Source of the DNA: Dicaeum eximium
Taxonomy: Eukaryota; Chordata; Aves; Passeriformes; Dicaeidae
NCBI GenBank assembly: GCA_013396995.1
Contig: VWZP01002847.1
Span: 225,612 to 289,611 of the forward strand
Length of the DNA: 64,000 nucleotides
Direction of reading: 5' to 3'
The translations under genes and the position numbers were made by a program. Positions 49,486-61,100 of the stretch are shown here, piece after piece (position 1 is the first letter of the stretch; each line of letters opens with the position of its first letter). The notes under the pieces were generated by a model, which was not told the origin of the DNA, searched no databases, and saw nothing but the letters and a program-made list of their open reading frames with translations.

Positions 49486-50699
49486 ACAGTAGCAAGATGG
49501 AAATTTGTAGAAAGCAAAAAATTCCTGAAAAATGAAAATGCCACTGCTTTTCAAAGCTCTAAATCAGAATCTTACTGAACTATATGAAGGGTTTCACTGA
49601 AAAAATGGTTTATATTTTTCATAGGGGTTTCAGTCCAGAAGGACCATTGACAGATAGATGGGAATCTTTGTATGGAACACCATGTATCTGATCCTCTGCA
49701 CGTCAGACACACTTCATGTGCTCCCCATTCTTGTTCTTTCTCTGTCCCTCCCATTTACATGCAGCACTGTCTTGATTTCTGTGTGAATTTTTTGTCCAAA
49801 TCAAGTTTTGGACCTTCCAAATCAGCAGCTTTTTTGCCTCCAGTCACGGACCTGCAGAGTGCTATAGTTGTGTGTGTATCCTGGGACATCATCATGATTT
49901 TCACTATTTTACAGGCATTGGGCCAATTCAGACAGTTTTACAACTGATTTTATTAAAATGCATGAATACAGAGAAGTGTATTTAGATTCCCCAGTCATGC
50001 CTACTTGAAGCCATGTATAATATCTGTCTGGTTCTGGTGTTTCCAGAACAGATTCTGCCAGTTTACACAGAACATACTTTCATGTTATATTTCTGCCTTT
50101 TTAATAACACTTAGGTTTCTTTTTACAGCTTATTCATTTTCTAGGTATTGCAGTTGTTCTGCCTTACATTTTAATGGATTAAGGAAAATAACAGGACCTG
50201 GTGTCATTGTGCCCTCTACTTGTGAGCATTTCAAGTGTCCTCAGGGGTTTCCTTTATGCAAATGACAATCTTTTTTCATTTGGCTTTTCTTGTTCAATTT
50301 CTCCCTAATGAGATGAAACTTTTTTACACTGCTTTGGGATACTTTTTAGCATTTTTGTCTCAAAGATTATGATTCTGATTCAATTAAATGGAGGAAAAAT
50401 CCAGAGAATCTAACAGAGCAAGTGTTTTATCTCCTAAATAGGAGCACAGATCCTTGTGACCCACCTGTCTTGTTTTTGAAACATTTCTGATGTTCTGCAA
50501 GAGTTTGAATTATGTAAGCCTTTCTATAAAGCATTATTTCTCCTATTAATTGAAGGTAGGTAAAAAGCACCACATGTAAATAAAGGAATGTCTTTTACTT
50601 GCACAAAAAGCACACACAGAAAAACATTTTTATTGACTGAAAACAATGGTTAGCTTAGAAAACAACAGATGATCCTGCCCATATACGGATCCTTAGTGA
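49486..50699. other. Unannotated non-coding stretch
   Basis: No gene, RNA or recognised repeat between the pyrimidine tract and the CR1 at 50.7 kb. Confidence 0.5.
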
Positions 50700-51213
50700 A
50701 GCATATCTGGATAGCTGTGTCCAGTTCTGGGCTCCTCAAGAGAGCATGGAGCTCCTGGAATGAGGGCTCCAGAAGAGGGCTATGAAGATGTTTGAGGGAC
50801 AGGAGCATCTCTCTTACAAGGAAAGGCTGACAGAGCTGGGCCTGTTCAGCTGAAGAGACAACTTAGAGAGGACCCCATCAATGTCTATCTGAAGGGAGGG
50901 AGCCAGAGGAGGGAGCCAGGCTCTTCTCAGAGGTGCTGAACAAGAGGCAAGGGGCAGAAAATGATGCATAGGAAGTTCCACTTGGACATGAGGAAGAATT
51001 TTTTTACTGTGCAGGTGACCATGCACTAGAACAGGTTGCCCAGAGAGGTGGTGGAGTCTCCCTCACTGGAGATATTCAAGAAATATCTGGATGAAATGCA
51101 TCATATGAAATGCAGTGCAATGTGTTCTAGGATGACCCTGCTTCAAACTTGAACATGAAGGTTGGACCAGTTGGCCCACTGTGATCTCTTCCAATCTGAC
51201 CCATTCTGTGAGC
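50700..51213 (+). mobile_element. CR1 LINE 3' fragment, ~510 bp
   Basis: Sense CR1. Recognised blocks in order: GTGTCCAGTTCTGGGCTCCT, GGCTATGAAGATGTTTGAGG, AAGGCTGACAGAGCTGGGCC, TTCCACTTGGACATGAGGAA, GAACAGGTTGCCCAGAGAGG, GGTGGAGTCTCCCTCACTGG, GGTTGGACCAGTTGGC, ending CCATTCTGTGAG near 51,213. This covers the C-terminal part of ORF2 and the 3' untranslated region. Reading frame is interrupted by stops and small indels, including a duplicated GAGGGAGCCAG-type segment near 50,896-50,918. Confidence 0.95.
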
Positions 51214-54200
51214 CAGTGATACATTTATGAAAAAAATTGGTTTTGACAAAAGTATTTGTTGAAATTACTTGCTTTTTGTCCTTTAAATCTAAACATTTTT
51301 GTCTTTAAATTTAAACATATTCTCTGTTCATTCCTTATGCTTTGCCAGGTTCTAGTTACATTCTGTCCTCTATATACTGTGGTATCTTTCTGCTGACACA
51401 TGCAGATTCCCAAAATATTCATTACTGATATGAAGGTGCATTTCCAATGTCTACCCTATGCAGTGTGCTTTTCCCCTCAGTTTTTCATATATTTGCAGTA
51501 GCCAGGAGTGAGAGAGCCATTCTGGGCCATTGATGGAGGGCACTGAGTGTTTCCATTCCTACACGCAGGAAAGTGGTTCTCCAGCCAGATCTGGAGCTCT
51601 CTATAGAGCGTAGAAATCGCAGTCAAATGAGATGGGTAGTGCACAAGCCTCCCAAGGTCTGAGAGAAGGAGTAGAGCTGCTGGGGAGACTCCAGTCAGGG
51701 ATCACTTCTCAAGGGAGGATGCAAAACCCCCAACATGATGACAACAACGTGATACAGGATCTTCAGATCCAGCTCTGATATGTATTTGATTCACTCCAGG
51801 CAAATGAGACTGGAATAACCTGTGGTCCCAAGCTGTTTGTAAGGTTTTCCCAAGCTGTTTTCTAATTATTTTCATAAGGAGCACATATTTTCTGAAGATC
51901 ACTCAGAGTTCTGAAAGATTATTAAGAATAGACATACTTGGATGTATCACAGTTCCAGGTCAGTCGGGAACAGAAATTAATTAAAAGAACTTGGGAACAT
52001 TATTCCAATACACATGTGTTTGAAATGGTGATTGTTGTGAATGAGATCATTCTGAAGATCATTGACTGAAATATTTACCACAGGTTGTGGACCTCACCTG
52101 TCCTGGGATGTTGATGGGTATGAATGAGGCATTTGTCACCCATCGTGTGGTGGCATTACTCCACTGTACAAGACTACCCCAAAAAAGTTGGAGCAGGAAT
52201 CAACAGGCACAATTTGCTCAGTGCAGCACCATGGACCAGGTTAAGTTTCATACTAAGTGGTCATAGTAGCATTTTTCTCCAAGGGTGGGCAAATGATCAA
52301 CCTTCTTGCAGAAGAGACGATATTATTGATGGCAAGTCCTGAAACTCTTTTGAAGTTTGTAGTAGGCAAAATTTGCCACTGTGCTATTTTTTTCTTTCTG
52401 TACAACAAAACATTCTATTTTACTAGCTTTATCCAAATGTTATATTTCAGTTTGAGCTGTATCTCTGTGCAAGATGCTACAATAGCAGTACCTACACCAT
52501 GACTTTGTGCAGCACATGTCACACAAGAACCAAACTAAGCCTAACACGCAAAGTGTTTACTATGAATCTTATGAAGACTTAGCTAGAAATCATGGTAGCA
52601 AGAAATTATAATACACATGCATCTGAATTCCAGATATTCCTGGACTTTTTGCCAAGTCATAAAGATTCAAGTAGAATGTATGGTTATAAATAGACGGGAC
52701 AAACTTTGTTTCAGACAGAAAAAAGTTCCACAGAACAAAAGTATTCTGTGTTAAACAAAGAGAAGGATGTAAGGGATGTGAAAATTTACAGGCTTACTCT
52801 AATAACTTCTGAGTGGGAAGGTGTCCCATTATCAGCAATTCCTACACTTTTGAAAAACCAAACTAAGATTCAGCTGCTGGGAGTAATTTCCAATATTTGC
52901 TCCCAGCATCAGAAAAGATTGGTTACATCTGGCACTTCAGTGTGTCTCTAGCATTCACTGTAGCTGCATATATTCTGCATGATGCTGTTGATTAATTAGA
53001 TTTCTGATAATAAAGGATAGTAGAAAATAGATGCACAAATATTGGACTCTATATGAAGGGCAACTGGTCCTGGTACAAAAGTCCTCTCTTCAAAGTTGTT
53101 CAAAAGCCTCACAGTTGATGATAGAAATATAAGATTTCTGTTTTTCCTGACTGGTGATAGGCTGGGAAAAGAATTTAAAAAAAAAAAACAAAAAAAAAAC
53201 CAAAAACAGTAAAACAAACCCAAACAAACAAAAACTTAACAACCAGAAACACAGAGACTTTCTGAGTATCCAGCTCTTCTTCCAGGAGAAACTTTGTCTG
53301 TGATCATGATCAGCTCCAGGAAAATAACAAAAAACCTAAAATTATTATATGTTATTAGAAAGAAAACAAATCCCAGGAAGATTAATTGTATAACAAGAAT
53401 AAAAGAAGGCAGTGTCCCGCACCAACAGGTTGAGTGGCTTTGAAGTGCCATTGAAGTTCTTGCTTCTATAGAAACCACAATCCTCAATTGGAAGTGAAAT
53501 GAAAGTGAAGAGTAGAATTGTTAGCAAAAAAAAAAAAAAANTAAAAAGCACATGGAGGGAAGAAGAGCTAAGCTGCTTGAACTTACTTGAAGTGTACTTC
53601 TTTTAGGCAGCCACAAAATGCATATTGCTGAGCATGTGGCAAGTAAAGAGTAGTGTTTTGCAGACTACTTCACAGGACAAGGCAAGACTCAGAGGAAGGG
53701 AGAGAGGGAGGGGTGCAGAATGCAGAGGACTTCCAGGTTTCAGAAATATATTGTGTTTATTGAAGCTTGGAACTTAAAGGCATCCTTATGCTAGCTGCAA
53801 GACTAAAATGATCAATGTTGATATTAAAAACATGTCCAAAGAGGTACCATCTAGGGAAGCAGAAATCTTGTATTTTGCCAAGTCTTATACCTGTGGATTC
53901 CTATATAACTTCAGCTGGAGGGCAGGTGGGGACTGCAATGTCTTCTAATATCTCCTAAAATCACACTTACAGACAAGAACTAATCCAGATAATCATTCAT
54001 TTTTCTCAAATTTTAGTGGTTCAGTCTGGACAGAGTACTGCAAATGAAATATTCTCCCCTCCTCTGGAGTGTTGATTCAATATTCCCATTAACACATCCC
54101 AAAAGAGGTGCAGCAGAATCTGGCTGTTGTTTGTGAGAAAGTTTCACCCTCAAATCTCTAACATTATACTAGCCACCTGCTTACCTTTCTCATATGTGAC

Positions 54201-54234
54201 ATTTGGCTTTTTCCCCTCAGAATATATCACTTGT
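51214..54234. other. Unannotated non-coding stretch
   Basis: No gene supported. Contains an A/C-rich patch (53,176-53,244) and an A-run of 15 (53,526-53,540) immediately followed by an unresolved base N at 53,541. Confidence 0.55.
53176..53244. repeat. A/C-rich low-complexity patch
   Basis: A-runs broken by C and CC (AAAACAAACCCAAACAAAC type). Reverse-complement counterpart of the T/G-rich patches. Confidence 0.88.
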
Positions 54235-54600
54235 CTCTGCAGCATTTCATCTCGTTGGCCCCAGGTCAACTGTCCAATTTGTAGAGATCATTTTGAATTC
54301 TGTTCCAGTCCTCCTGCATGCACCTTTCAGTTTGGGTCATCTGCAAATACTGTAAATGCACTTACTCTTCATCTTCCTAGTCATTAATGAAACAATTGAA
54401 TAACACCAGGCTCACACAGACCCCCAGGGGAACCAATTTGCATCTCTTCCCACAAATTACAGTGAATCTTCCACACCTGTTCTGACTGTCTTCTAAGAAA
54501 CAAGTAGACTGCCACCCAGCCAGGTCCCAGTTCCCTGGATGGCTCCCTGGAGCCACAGGTTCATTGTGTGCTAACAAGGGAGTGCCATGCAGGCTCCCTG
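54235..54600 (-). mobile_element. Old CR1/L3-like LINE reverse transcriptase fragment
   Basis: Read on the minus strand, this decayed piece keeps reverse transcriptase landmarks in the expected order across shifted frames. A diverged equivalent of the SGVPQGSVLGP block (CCCCTGGGGGTCTGTGTGAG, about 54,417-54,436) is followed by LVLFNCFIND (ending about 54,380). Then comes VFADD, whose codons for FADD occupy 54,336-54,347, then QEDWNRIQNDL near 54,278-54,315. FADD is the catalytic aspartate motif of this enzyme family. Several frameshifts and stops make it inactive. It is more diverged than the other CR1 copies here, suggesting an older subfamily. CR1 versus L3 cannot be settled by eye. Confidence 0.75.
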
Positions 54601-57289
54601 AAACTGACATGTATTACACCCACTGAGTATGTATTACACCCTTACCAGTGAGGCCAGCTACTCCATCCTTGACAAGTGCCGTCTTTGTCTTCTTTTCCTC
54701 TACAGTGAGCTCTATTTAGTCCCAAATTCTGTGTTTTCTGTGGCTGAAGTTATAGAGTGATTACCCCAGAGCTCTCAAAGGATCAAATTTCCCTTTTAAA
54801 AAAGTGGATGTATGTTTGCCCTGCACTTTCACAGGGCTTCACATTTCATCTACTACTTAAAAACAGTAACCTTTATGATTACTTTGGCTGTTTCTCCAAA
54901 CTTGGCCAGGTTTCATGGTATTTTTATGCTGCTCTTTACCTTACTGTAGCCAGTGGTTCTTTGTGCTATAATGTTGCCTGATGACAGTTTAGTGAAGATT
55001 AGTGAGAGAGAAAAAAAGTACAATATTTGTTCATATCACCCATTGCTCTTTTTTCTTATGTAGCAACAGACCTATACTTTGCTTTCAGATATTCTGTTGT
55101 TCTTAAAGAAGAGCATTTCATTGCTTTCTCAAATGTCTCATACATATTCCTCCCTGTTTATATCATGGTACTGTAGCTTTTGAGCCTCTAGGGTAGCATT
55201 TGTAGTAACAGCTGTGAAGACTTCCATCAGTGCAAAGGAAATTCTCCTGAAGATGAGATTACCAATAAAAATGCAGATGTGATGCTATAAAAATGCAAAA
55301 TGTGAGGAGCTGATGGGGCAAACAATAAGTGGGGTGGGTAAGGTCATAACAGACTAGTAGAACAGATCTCTGAGAGGTGAGACAAGAACATACCCTCATA
55401 ATTTTGCATTCCCTTTGTGTTGCTTTATTACCTACTTTCCCCTTGTCAGGATGATCAAGAAATAGATGGGGAAATAAGAGAACCTAGAGAATTTGGACAG
55501 TACACTTATTTTTCTGATGTTTTTGCTCTTTTGGTATTATGTTTCTAGGCCACAGGTTCAGCTCCAGTCATTTTACTCAGAATAATCACATGAAGTTGCT
55601 CTCTAAAGACAGCTGAATATCTTAAATAGTTTGGTGGCATAACCATTTTATATATCTCTCTCAATGTGATGTTTCCAGCTAATGTATATTGCAGACTGTG
55701 GAACTTCAAGTATAAATTGTTAATCAGTGTAACTGGAAGCAGTTTAGGACTATGACATTGATGGAGAAGCAATATTTGCAGTTTTTCAGACTAATGTAAG
55801 AAAATTAAAGACCAATCTTGTTGTTGGCCCAATCTTAAAAAGTAAACGCCCACAGTGACAGCACAGATGGCTTACAAATCTTGCATGAGAGAATTGACAT
55901 TAATTGCAAGGCTGAGCTGAAGAACAATTTCAGATTCTTACTGTTCAGTAGGGGTTCCTTTTTGCAAGACATGTCATTACATATCAAACTGGATATGAAA
56001 TCAATTTCCACTGGCTTGGTACCTAATAAGTAGAGGTGTGAGTGACAGTACCTGACCATTGCAATGCTCATTGCCTAGCTGCCATCATGTCTGCAGATGC
56101 TACAGGCTCATGAAACACCAGAAAACTATTTTTTTCTTAGTGAAGGTGACTGTAACAGCTTCTTGTACCATGTGCTTCCCTATTTAGGAATTCTGACCTA
56201 ATGGCTCTAATCAGCACGTACCACAGTGATGATCAGGAATGACTGCATTTGAGAAGACTTCTTCAATCAGGTCAGCCTCTGCTCATCTGAATAAGAATAC
56301 AGAGACAGCGTGGTCATAATCAGCCTGGTCACATCTGCTTGGCTAAAGACTTGGTAAGCTGATCTTTTAATTTCTTGGGAATAAATATGGGGATTCATCC
56401 AGATGGACTCCTCGAAGATTTTTATTAAGATTTGGATCATCAGACGTGTGTGTTGAGTAGTCAATAGGCAGCAGATATGTGTATATACTTAGCTGACTGA
56501 CACTGTGGCCTATTTGGTTTAAGCAAGTTTGGAGATATTATGTGTTTTTAATTCAGAATATACTTCCCTGTAGAATTAATTTTTCTGTAGACAAGAAAAG
56601 AAACAAACCATAACTGACACTTAAGAAATGTTTACATGTAAGTGTAACTGGTCTACATTATGACAGAGATCATTCTCCTGCAATACTACTTTCAGTGGAG
56701 CAGTACTATGCATAGGATGTCTTTGGCCATCATGGAAAGTTGTTAATCATATACAGCATGCCTGCTTGGAAAAAATACTCTGAAGTCTGAATTAGAAGAG
56801 CCTTGTCCCCATTTTCCAGCAATTTGTTGAAAATTAAGCCAATTGGTACTTGTTTAATGGGATCTGGATAGTGCACACAGGAAGTTAGAGACAAGATGCA
56901 AAGTGTCTGATGCTGTCCCAGACAACATCCTTGTCTTCAAATAGGAGAGACATGGATTTGAAGGATGGAGCACTTGGTGGATAAATGTTGGGATCCAGGG
57001 CACAGAGAATATCTCTCTGCCTGTTTTAAGAAATTCTGACCCTTAGCAGAACACTGCTTTTAACCTTCGTCCCTGGGAAAAATTGCCAAAACTTTGGGAT
57101 GAGTTAGAGCACACAGGATTTTAATATGTGGCAGTAGTAGTTTTTCACAGTGTATTACAGAGTATAGAAATTAGGGTTTTAGGGTTTTAATATGAGAGTG
57201 AANTTCTTCACCCCTGGAAAAGAACTCAGCAGGGGAGCTCCCTCCAAAGGACCCTGGGGGTTGGGCTCCCATCCTTGTTGTGACCAAAA
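54601..57289. other. Unannotated non-coding stretch
   Basis: No gene supported. A 20-bp-period duplication (ATGTATTACACCC) sits at 54,609-54,641. TTAGGGTTTTAGGGTTTTA (57,171-57,189) is a tiny tandem repeat beside an unresolved base N at 57,203. The sequence 57,204-57,289 may be the start of, or an insertion next to, the following CR1. Confidence 0.5.
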
Positions 57290-58188
57290 AACCCACAACA
57301 GATAAAGAACTGTCTGGATGGCTGCACACGAAGCTGTGCTCAACAGCTCATTTTCTCTGTGGATACCAGTGATCAGTGGTGTTCCTCAGGGGTCAGTACT
57401 GGGGCTGACACTTCTCAACATCTTGCCAGTAACATGGACAGTGGGATGAAGGGCACCATCAGCAAGTTTGGCACCAACACCAAGCTCTGTGGAGCAGCCA
57501 ACACGCTGGTAGGCAGCAATGCCATCCAGAGGGGCCTGGACAGGCTGGAGAGGGGGGGCTGTGCAATCCCCATGAAGGCCAACAAGTGCAAGGTCCTGCA
57601 CCTGGATCAGAGGAATCCTGGACACAGCTGCAGGAGGGAGGGGATTCTGCCCCTCTGCTTGGCTCTTGTGGGGCCCCAGCCAGAACACTCCATCCAGCTC
57701 TGGTGCTCCAGCATAAGGACATGGAACTGCTGGAGCAAGTCCAAAGGAGGGCCACGGATCTGCTAAGTGGAGCACCTTGCTTATAAAGACAGACTTTGGA
57801 AGTTGGGACTGTTCATCCTGGAGAAGAGAAAGTTGTGTGGAGACCTCTTAGCAACCCTGCAGTATCTGAAGGGTCCTACAGGGATGCAGAGAGGGACTCT
57901 GCATCAGGAACTGTAGTGATAGGATAAGGAGTAATTGGTACAAACTGCAAGATGGGAAATTTAGGTTACATATTGGTAAGAAATTCTTTACTCTGAGGAT
58001 GGTGAGACACTGGAACAGACTGCCCAGGGAGGTTGTGGAAGTCCCAGCCCTGTCGGTGTTGAAGCCCAGGTAGGATATGTGTTTGAGCAACCTGATAGAG
58101 TGGGAGATGTCTCTGCCCAAGGCAGTAGGGGTTGGGACTAGATGATCTTTAAGGTCCCATCCTACTCTTAATCTATAATTCTGTGAAT
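57290..58188 (+). mobile_element. CR1 LINE, longest copy here (~900 bp), partial reverse transcriptase to 3' end
   Basis: Sense CR1. The 5' part corresponds to reverse transcriptase: GGTGTTCCTCAGGGGTCAGT (the SGVPQGSV block, 57,379-57,398), then a frame with MDSGMKGTISKFGTNTKLCG, AIQRGLDRLERGG and KCKVLHL. Where active family members have FADDTK this copy reads FGTNTK, so both catalytic aspartates are lost. Downstream are the ORF2 C-terminus (AGACACTGGAACAGACTGCC, 58,005-58,024) and the 3' end GGTTGGGACTAGATGATCTT with ATTCTGTGAATC. The copy is 5'-truncated with frameshifts. Open frames on both strands at 57,359-57,786 come from this element. Confidence 0.95.
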
Positions 58189-61100
58189 CTAACCTATTCA
58201 GCTTTGCCTCAGTTTTCTGCACAACTCTTCATGTCTCCTCTCCTAGAATTCTCTCCATTGGAATAGGCAGTCTGCAGTCCTGGGTCTTCTCTTTATTTCC
58301 TTCAGCACATCTCACCACTCTTGGCTGGTGCCTCTGCTTTCACTAAGTTTCAGATTATTTGGTTTTAGTCTGGAGAGTATGATGAAAAATTATAACCTGT
58401 AAATTCTGGCTCTTCCTGCTCAACCAGTAGGCACTTCCTTTCCTGTCTTCTGTCCAATTCTTCTCCTTTTCTTCCATCAAGCCCTTGGTTATTGCCAAGA
58501 ATTTATGTATTCAGTCCCATTCACTCCAAAGCAACTGGATGGGAATGTGTCAAGAAGGAAAAACAGTTCTTGATGACAATATAGTAGTAGAAGAAAAAAG
58601 AGGTTATTCTGGAAATGTTCCCCTTTATCATATTTCTTCATAACATCCATGGAGACAAGCTTCATTCCGGGTTCCCTGAGGACAGATTTACCAAGTATGC
58701 TTCAACAGAAGGGAGGAAATTGAGAAGTAAATTTTGGAGTTGCGGAGCGTCCTGCCTTGCAGATTAGATCCATGTGGGACTATCACACTATCTTTAGCAT
58801 AAAACTGGATGTCAGGTGTTCTGTTTATTACTGGTGAACAAAAAGTCTTATTGTAAAAAAAAGTGCAGTTTCCAAGGAAGAAAAACATCTTCATGCTTAA
58901 TTAACAAATTAATCATTGTTTAGAAAAGAAAAAAAAAATTCTAGGGAAAGGGTACATATAAGATTCGGAACATTGTTTTTAAGCTATAAGGTTTCTTTGA
59001 AGTTTGGCTTTAATATCAAAAGACTGCAGAATCAAAGATAGTATTAAAGTCATTTATTTGTTTGTCAGGCTCAGCACATCAAAAGCCCAGACACCTTTGG
59101 CCATAAAATGTAGAAGAATTAAGGGGGAGGAAAGTAGTCTTGCAGTTCCACACTGTTTGCTTCTGCTGCTGAATGTGGGCATGTATAAAGGGAGGTTTGC
59201 ACTCCTCTGGCTGAGAGCATTATGCCAACATATGCAGATGTCCAGCACCCCCTGGTTGTGCGTGACCTTTCACAACAAACAGGTTTACACAGTTTGGGAC
59301 AGAGCACAGATTATGCTGGGCTGTTTATGTGGAGCACTGGGAAGGCACATCAGAGCTCCCGTGTGGTTGGCAGTGCTAATAATGCACAGCAAGCAGAGAA
59401 GGCAATGCTGCAATTTTCTAAGGAAGAAGGCAAAGCAGCAGGACTCTAGGGACAGCTTTGGACAGAGATTAATGAATTCACAGGGATAAACAGCTGAGAT
59501 ATTCATCTCAAGATATTAATCTTGAAATACCAAATTCTGAAGAGGATAGGGTAGAGGAATCAGTATTTGCTACAGAATGTGTTGACCTGGTCATGAAAAC
59601 TTCATTAATTTTACAGCTGTTCATTTTTTAGCACTAATGCAGTGCATTCACAAATATATAAAGTTAAAAGAAAATTTCAGGATATCCTTGGGAAGAGATG
59701 GACAAGAAGGTAGTTAAACCATCTCTAACTCAGTGCTGTACTTTGACTAACATGTTGAAAAAAAATGGCATCATAGCCTTGCAATGAAATGGGATGAAGC
59801 ATAAACATTTTTGAAATGGAAGAACTTGAAAACTTCAAACATTTTAGGAATTCAGTTTTGCAGCAGAAGTGTGATATTTCCTCGTGCAAATTGCTTCTGA
59901 ACGAAAAACACATTTCTATTTATGGAAAATATTTATTGTTAACAACTTCAGAAAAATTTTTTTGCCTTTGCTAGGGGAAGAAACATGCAATCAAAAAATT
60001 CTTGACCAGGAGTAGCCAAAAATAGTGAGATTGATTTCTCCTTCTCTTCCATACTATTAAAACAAAATGCTATTCATGTAACTGTGTCTTTTGAACATCA
60101 TGCTTCTGCTAACAACACAAATCACCAGGACTTCCACATCTTTTGAAGATATAGAACAGTGAAAATGAGAGGTCAGCCAGACATTGTGTTAAGTATAATC
60201 ACATGGAGACATAGAAAAGAAGCCTACCTTCCTGCCAAAAAGAATTGCTTCAAGAGAGAAGAGTTCACATACCTCCTATCCAGGAACAATGCACAGTGCA
60301 AGTTATATAAAGAGGCTGGGATACATTGACTGTGCAGTTGAGACTTGCTATCTGATTGTGATAAAAACTGAGAACAATTGTGCCAATTAGACGGCCATAA
60401 ATCACCCATTTGAGGCTAGATGTTGGTGGAAACAGCAGGAAATAACTGATCATGTCTATGCAAGCAGTACTTTATTTCCTAGAAGTGGGTAAATTAAAAT
60501 GAAGCAGGCAAGTCAAGTGTGTCTGTCAGGTGTGCTGTGGAAAGTGTACTGGTTGTTGTCTTGTGTACTGAAACAGATCTCTAGAAAAACTACATTTTAT
60601 TTTCCTTTGTCTCTTTTCTCTACTTCTCTCAAAAGGGAGAAGGCATGTCCTGGCCTCCGTACAATTAGCAGATGTTCTGAGAATAAGTTCTATTTTGATT
60701 TTGGTGTTTGCTCTTAACTTTCCCTGTTAATGGAGCTGCCTTGAAGAAAAAAGACTATTTTGTTTTCAACAGTAAAGAATTAATATTAGGTTGTTTGGGG
60801 TTTTTTGTATAATGTCTTGATGAAATTAGCATTTTCTTTCACTGTCAGTTGCCAGAGGGGAATTTAATTTTGTTTGAATTTATGGGAAAAAGTAACTTTT
60901 GATGGGCAAGTTTCCTCACTAAAGAGGACACAGTAAACCTCAAATGGCATGAAATATTTACCAAAATAAAGCTGAAATATTTACCAAAAGAACAAGAACA
61001 CTTTTGATGCTGCTACTGAAAAACTGCAACAAGCACATTCCCTTTTCATGTTCTTTCATCTTGTCTGAAAACTCAGAAGAGAATAAGAAGTATTGTGGAA

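Noticed and set aside
49131..49578. S/F/L-rich plus-strand frames and K/E/R-rich minus-strand frames
   Set aside because: They are translations of the (TTTC)n pyrimidine tract. A repeat of this kind stays open in several frames without coding.
57171..57189. Telomere-like TTAGGG repeats
   Set aside because: Only two TTAGGGTT units, which is too short and the wrong period for an interstitial telomeric tract.
57359..57786. Overlapping frames of up to 135 codons on both strands
   Set aside because: The DNA is a CR1 LINE fragment. The plus-strand frame is its decayed reverse transcriptase and the minus-strand frames are shadows.
59004..59489. Longest open frame (161 codons, plus strand)
   Set aside because: Length is ordinary for six frames over 64 kb. 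No domain, signal peptide or splice context recognised, and shorter frames lie on the opposite strand of the same DNA.
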